Assembly (NCBI GenBank): GCA_946496115.1
Contig: CAMMFK010000008.1
Span: 1-26,729, forward strand
Reading direction: 5' to 3'
Length of the DNA stretch: 26,729 bases
From: an uncultured Clostridium sp.
Lineage (GTDB): Bacteria > Bacillota > Clostridia > TANB77 > CAG-508
The notes below the pieces were generated by a model, which had not been told where the DNA came from, did not search any database, and was given only the letters and a program-made list of their open reading frames with translations. The position numbers were made by a program, and so were the translations under genes. Below, one piece after another: positions 22,643-26,729 of the stretch. The number at the start of each line of letters is the position of its first letter. The first letter of the stretch is position 1.

Positions 22643-23620
22643 ATGAGTTTTCAAATAAAGATATTATTATTATCTTTTGCAGTAAGCATAATAATATCAT
22701 TAATAGTAATACCGATACTTAGAAAATTAAAAGTAGGGCAATCAGAAAGAGAAGACGGACCACAATCACATTTGAAGAAAAAAGGAACTCCTACAATGGG
22801 AGGACTTATATTAATAATAACCACATTATTACTTAGCGCATTTTTATATATAGATTATGCTGGGAACGAACCAGAAATAGCAACAAGGCTATTACCAATG
22901 GTCTTTGTTACAATAGGATTTGGACTAATAGGATTTATAGACGATTTTAAAAAAGTAGTATTACACAATACAGATGGATTAAGTCCAAAACTAAAAATGC
23001 TAGGATTAATGGTTATAGCAGTTGCATATGTGGTAATGTTAGTATTTAACTTTGAAAATGGAACAGACATATATATACCATTTGTAAACAAATATATTAC
23101 ACTACCATTATGGTTATACATACCATTTGCAGTAATAGTAATTTTAGCAACAACAAATGCAGTTAATTTAACAGATGGAATAGATGGTTTGTCAACAAGT
23201 GTTACAACAATAATACTTACTTGTTTAACAGTAATTTCAATAATATGGGATATAAAAGAAACAACAATATTTGGATGCATTATGATTGGTTCTGCATTAG
23301 GATTTTTACTATTTAACTTGCATCCAGCCCATGTATTTATGGGAGACACTGGTTCGTTACTTTTAGGTGGAGCTATAGCAGGAATTGCACTTTATTTAAA
23401 ACTACCTTTATTATTAATTATAATAGCAATAGTGCCTGTAATAGAGACCGCTTCAGTGATTTTACAAGTAGCATATTTCAAAAAGACAGGAAATAGATTG
23501 TTTAAAATGGCACCGATACACCATCATTTTGAGCTTTCAGGATGGAAAGAAAATAAGATTGTTTCAATATTTAGTTTAGTTACACTTATAATGAGTATGG
23601 TGGGAATAATGGCTATTTAG
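22643..23620 (+). CDS. mraY: Phospho-N-acetylmuramoyl-pentapeptide-transferase MraY
   Basis: MraY is the integral membrane enzyme that transfers phospho-MurNAc-pentapeptide to undecaprenyl phosphate, making lipid I. The 325-residue protein has about ten hydrophobic segments and the full set of family motifs: KKKGTPTMGGLI near the N-terminus, FIDDFKK (catalytic Asp pair), NAVNLTDGIDGLST, FMGDTGSLLLGG and the C-terminal APIHHHFELSGWKE with its three-His cluster. AGGGGGA lies about 8 nt before the ATG. The 79-bp gap after murE has no terminator, so co-transcription is likely. murF, which often precedes mraY, and murD, which often follows, are both absent. Confidence 0.96.
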   Translation: MSFQIKILLLSFAVSIIISLIVIPILRKLKVGQSEREDGPQSHLKKKGTPTMGGLILIITTLLLSAFLYIDYAGNEPEIATRLLPMVFVTIGFGLIGFIDDFKKVVLHNTDGLSPKLKMLGLMVIAVAYVVMLVFNFENGTDIYIPFVNKYITLPLWLYIPFAVIVILATTNAVNLTDGIDGLSTSVTTIILTCLTVISIIWDIKETTIFGCIMIGSALGFLLFNLHPAHVFMGDTGSLLLGGAIAGIALYLKLPLLLIIIAIVPVIETASVILQVAYFKKTGNRLFKMAPIHHHFELSGWKENKIVSIFSLVTLIMSMVGIMAI

Positions 23621-23661
23621 CCAAATAATAAATATTATAAAATTAAAGGAATGATGAGTAA

Positions 23662-24861
23662 ATGCTAATGGCATCTAAAAAAGCTACTAAGAGAAAAGGT
23701 AGTAACCAAAATGTTTCTAAAAGCAAAATTAATTTATCATCTTTAAAATCAGGTAATCGAGTAGATTTACCTTTGCTAATTGTAGTCTTAATGCTTGTGG
23801 CATTAGGACTAGTAATGGTACTTTCTGCAAGTAGCCCATCTGCTATTGCCGAATCCGGAAACTGGTATACATATTTTAGAACACAATGTATTGCTGCAGT
23901 AATGGGATTAGTTTTTATGGTTATATTATCTAAAATAAATTATGATATATATAAACATTTCTACAAACTTATTTACATATTATCAGTAGCAATTTTATTT
24001 TTAGTTTTGCTACCAGTAATAGGCTCTGATGCAAATGGTGCAAGAAGGTGGATAAATATAGGAATTGGTGTTCAACCATCAGAAATTACCAAGATAGGTT
24101 TAATAGTTTGGGTAGCAGGATATTATAGCGATCCAAACAATAAAATAGAAGGAATTTGGAAATCTTGTATAAAACCACTTGTAGCAGTAGGAATACCTAT
24201 ACTAATTCTACTTGTGGTACAAAATCACTTAAGTGCAGGTATAATAATCGGATTAGTTACAGTAATAATGATTATAATGAGTGGATGTAAACTTAGATAT
24301 ATGTTAGAAATTGCAGGAGGAGTTTTGGGTGCTTGTGCAATAGCTTTTCCGTTTGTTAAAGATAAATTAATGAGTAGCTTTAGATCAGACAGAATTATGG
24401 CATGGTTAGACCCATGGGCAAATACAAGTGGAACATCTTATCAGACAGTTCAAGGATTATATGCAATAGGTTCAGGAGGACTATTTGGAGTAGGCTTAGG
24501 AGAAAGTACTCAAAAATATTTATACATACCAGAAGCTCACAATGACTTCATATTTGCAATACTTGCAGAAGAATTAGGTTTTGTTGGATGTGCTATAGTA
24601 CTAACTTTGTTTACTATTTTAATTGTGCGAGGTGTATTAATAGCAATAAGAGCAAAAGATAGTTTTGGAAGCCTAATTGCAGTAGGAATAACAGCTTTAA
24701 TTGCAATACAAGTGATACTTAATATTGCAGTTGTAACAAACTCAATACCAAATACAGGTATATCACTCCCTTTCCTAAGTTATGGAGGAAGTTCACTAGT
24801 TATATTGTTATCTGCAATGGGAATACTAATGAATATATCAAGGTCAGCGAAAAAAATATAG
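23662..24861 (+). CDS. ftsW: FtsW/RodA/SpoVE-family peptidoglycan glycosyltransferase
   Basis: This is a SEDS-family polytopic membrane protein of 399 residues that polymerises lipid II into glycan strands together with a class B PBP. After a basic cytoplasmic tail (about 1-33, Lys-rich) come about ten membrane helices. Family motifs are LVMVLSASSPSA in the first helix, GARRWINIGIGVQPSEITKI, NHLSAGIIIGL, GLYAIGSGGLFGVGLGES, YIPEAHNDFIFAILAEELGF and NTGISLPFLSYGGSS. Its place between mraY and murG favours FtsW or the sporulation paralogue SpoVE over RodA. ATG 23662 has AAAGGA 11 nt upstream; ATG 23668 is a close alternative. The stop codon overlaps the murG ribosome binding site. Confidence 0.93.
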   Translation: MLMASKKATKRKGSNQNVSKSKINLSSLKSGNRVDLPLLIVVLMLVALGLVMVLSASSPSAIAESGNWYTYFRTQCIAAVMGLVFMVILSKINYDIYKHFYKLIYILSVAILFLVLLPVIGSDANGARRWINIGIGVQPSEITKIGLIVWVAGYYSDPNNKIEGIWKSCIKPLVAVGIPILILLVVQNHLSAGIIIGLVTVIMIIMSGCKLRYMLEIAGGVLGACAIAFPFVKDKLMSSFRSDRIMAWLDPWANTSGTSYQTVQGLYAIGSGGLFGVGLGESTQKYLYIPEAHNDFIFAILAEELGFVGCAIVLTLFTILIVRGVLIAIRAKDSFGSLIAVGITALIAIQVILNIAVVTNSIPNTGISLPFLSYGGSSLVILLSAMGILMNISRSAKKI

Positions 24862-24869
24862 GAGGCTTT

Positions 24870-25991
24870 ATGAAAGTTGTAATAGCTGCAGCTGGAACAG
24901 GAGGACATATAAATCCTGGTATAGCAATTGCCAATAAAATAATGAAAGAAGAACCAAATTCTAAGATAATATTTATAGGAACAAAAAGGGGACTAGAAAC
25001 AAACTTAGTTCCAAGAGCAGGTTATGAACTAAAAACAATAGATTCATATGGAATCTCTAGAGAACTAAGCCTAAAAAATGTAAAAAGATTGGTAAAAACC
25101 ATACACTCTATTTCAGAGGCAAAAGAAATACTTAAAAGTTTTAAGCCAGACCTAGTAATTGGAACTGGCGGATATATTTGCATATCAGTATGTATAGCAT
25201 CGAAAAGGCTAAAAATACCATATATAATACATGAAAGTAATGTACTTCCAGGTGTGGCTACTAAAATGCTTTCAAAAAATGCTAAAAAAATTCTAGTAGG
25301 ATTTAAAGAAGCAGAAAATAGATTGCCAAAGGCAAAAAATATTATTTATACTGGAACACCTACAAAGGTAAAGAAAATAAATTTTAGCCAAACTGAAATA
25401 GATAACAAAAAACAAGAATTAGGATTCACTAAAGAAAAACCACTAGTATTAGTATTTGGTGGAAGTCAAGGTGCTCAAAGTATAAATATAAGTATGACAG
25501 ATATTATAAAAAATAAGTTAAATAAAAATTATCAAATAATTTGGTCAGCAGGACCAGAACAATATGAGAAGGTAAAAGAAGATTTACAAAAAGCAAAATT
25601 AGATATAGATAAATTGAGTAGTATAAAAGTAATGCCATACATATATAATATGGAAGAAATAATGAATATAGCAGATTTAATTGTCTCTAGAAGTGGAGCA
25701 ATGACAGTTACAGAAATAGAAAATGTGGGTAAACCAGCCATATTTATACCATTTCCATTTGCAGCAGAAAATCATCAAGAATATAATGCAAGAGTTCTTG
25801 AAAAACAAAATGCAGCAAAGGTAATACTAGACAAAGACTTGACAGCAGAAATTTTAAATGCTACAATAACAAAATTGGCGAAAGATAGAAAACTACTAGA
25901 ACAAATGGGCGAAAATGCTCACAAACTATCTACAAAAAATGTAGAAGATAAAATTTATAATGAAATAAAAAATTTCGAGAGGATTAAATAA
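24870..25991 (+). CDS. murG: UDP-N-acetylglucosamine--MurNAc-pentapeptide-undecaprenol GlcNAc transferase MurG
   Basis: MurG adds GlcNAc to lipid I, giving lipid II, at the inner face of the membrane. The 373-residue GT28 protein has the glycine-rich loop AAAGTGGHINPGIAIA at the N-terminus, GTGGYICISVCIAS (about 95-108), IHESNVLPGVATK, LVFGGSQGAQSIN and the UDP-GlcNAc-binding stretch SRSGAMTVTEIENVGKPAIF, PFPFAAENHQEYNA. The ribosome binding site TAGGAGG includes the ftsW stop codon, and the gap is 8 bp, pointing to translational coupling. The last base of its stop codon is the first base of the topA start. Confidence 0.96.
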   Translation: MKVVIAAAGTGGHINPGIAIANKIMKEEPNSKIIFIGTKRGLETNLVPRAGYELKTIDSYGISRELSLKNVKRLVKTIHSISEAKEILKSFKPDLVIGTGGYICISVCIASKRLKIPYIIHESNVLPGVATKMLSKNAKKILVGFKEAENRLPKAKNIIYTGTPTKVKKINFSQTEIDNKKQELGFTKEKPLVLVFGGSQGAQSINISMTDIIKNKLNKNYQIIWSAGPEQYEKVKEDLQKAKLDIDKLSSIKVMPYIYNMEEIMNIADLIVSRSGAMTVTEIENVGKPAIFIPFPFAAENHQEYNARVLEKQNAAKVILDKDLTAEILNATITKLAKDRKLLEQMGENAHKLSTKNVEDKIYNEIKNFERIK

Positions 25992-26729
25992 TGGCAGATA
26001 AATTAATAATAGTGGAATCTCCCTCAAAAGCAAATACAATAAAAAAGTTCTTAGGAAGCAATGTAAAAGTAGTTGCTTCTATGGGACATGTTAGAGATTT
26101 GCCTAAATCAAAGTTAGGAGTAGATGTTGAACACGATTTTGAACCTCAATATATTAATATTAGAGGAAAAGCAAATTTAATAAATAGTTTGAAAAAGGAC
26201 GCTAAAAATGCAAAAATAGTTTATCTAGCAACTGACCCTGACCGTGAAGGTGAAGCAATTGCATGGCATTTGGCGTATCTTTTAGGCATACCAGAAGATT
26301 CGGTTTGCAGAGTTACATTCAATGAAATTACAAAAGAAACTGTAAAAGAATCAATGAAAAAACCTAGAAAAATAGATATGAACTTAACAGATGCACAGCA
26401 AGCAAGACGTGTACTAGACAGAATAGTAGGTTACAAAATAAGCCCAATACTTTGGAAAAAAGTAAAAAGAGGATTATCAGCAGGTAGGGTTCAGTCAGTT
26501 GCAGTAAAACTTATAGTAGATAGAGAAAATGAAATAGAAAAATTTATACCTGAAGAATATTGGAACATTTTAGCTACACTTTCAAAAAATAATGACAAAT
26601 TTATAGCAAGATTTTACGGAAAAGATGGAAAGAAGGTAGAACTTCATAAAAAAGAAGAAGTAGACGAAATTTTGCAAAACTTAAAAAATGCAAAATACGT
26701 TGTAACAGATGTAAAAAAAGGAGAAAGGA
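25991..26729 (+). CDS. topA: DNA topoisomerase I (partial, 3' end outside window)
   Basis: This is the N-terminal 246 residues of a type IA topoisomerase, which relaxes negative supercoils by breaking and rejoining one strand. The reading frame is open to the window edge. The TOPRIM domain is clear: KLIIVESPSKANTIKKFLG with the catalytic Glu9, MGHVRDLPK, and ATDPDREGEAIAWH with Asp82, Asp84 and Glu86 for metal binding. FNEITKETVKESM and DAQQARRVLDRIVGYKISP, then LSAGRVQSVAVKLIVDRE, are standard for the family. The active-site Tyr lies beyond the window. The ATG overlaps the murG stop (TAATG), with AGAGGA 7 nt upstream, so topA is expressed as part of the cell-wall operon. Confidence 0.95.
   Translation, partial: MADKLIIVESPSKANTIKKFLGSNVKVVASMGHVRDLPKSKLGVDVEHDFEPQYINIRGKANLINSLKKDAKNAKIVYLATDPDREGEAIAWHLAYLLGIPEDSVCRVTFNEITKETVKESMKKPRKIDMNLTDAQQARRVLDRIVGYKISPILWKKVKRGLSAGRVQSVAVKLIVDRENEIEKFIPEEYWNILATLSKNNDKFIARFYGKDGKKVELHKKEEVDEILQNLKNAKYVVTDVKKGER

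Overview
The window is AT-rich (roughly 30% GC by eye). It has AGGAGG-type ribosome binding sites, several TTG starts and a split division/cell-wall (dcw) cluster. MurE carries the DNPR motif of meso-diaminopimelate-adding enzymes. Together these point to a member of the Bacillota, most likely an uncultured Clostridia-type bacterium; a gut habitat is only a guess. Nothing looks like phage or plasmid.

Region 1 (1-11250) is a surface and signalling block. Two very large secreted proteins (1260 and about 1735 residues) each have a signal peptide, an N-terminal thioester (TQXA-type) domain with a reactive Cys/Gln pair, a stalk of repeated domains and a C-terminal membrane helix without an LPXTG motif. 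The second has four extra SpaA/Cna_B-like domains. Their last 1.3 kb are nearly the same, with a 1157-bp core that reads as identical, which suggests recent gene conversion. Next come a membrane-anchored protein with three Ig-like repeats and a GGDEF protein with a degenerate receiver domain.

Region 2 (about 11318-15640) is the first part of the dcw cluster: mraZ, rsmH, ftsL and a class B penicillin-binding protein. Upstream of mraZ lie five AAAGTG-like boxes at a 10-bp period, the expected operator for MraZ autoregulation. Terminators and promoters overlap or lie close together, so the cluster appears to be several transcription units.

Region 3 (15650-20920) interrupts the dcw cluster. It holds a glucosyl-3-phosphoglycerate synthase (GpgS)-like glycosyltransferase, a GT8 glycosyltransferase on the minus strand, a GT2 glycosyltransferase, a histidine phosphatase and an orphan AgrC-like sensor kinase whose promoter carries two Spo0A-box-like sites. 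GpgS-like enzyme plus histidine phosphatase could form a glucosylglycerate route. A 196-bp MITE-like palindrome with perfect 13-bp terminal inverted repeats follows the kinase.

Region 4 (20905-26729) resumes peptidoglycan synthesis: murE, mraY, ftsW and murG, then topA, which overlaps murG by one base and runs off the window. murF, murD, murC, murB, ftsQ, ftsA and ftsZ are not in the window. The cell-wall genes build and flip lipid II precursors (MurE, MraY, MurG) and polymerise and cross-link them at the septum (FtsW, PBP, FtsL).
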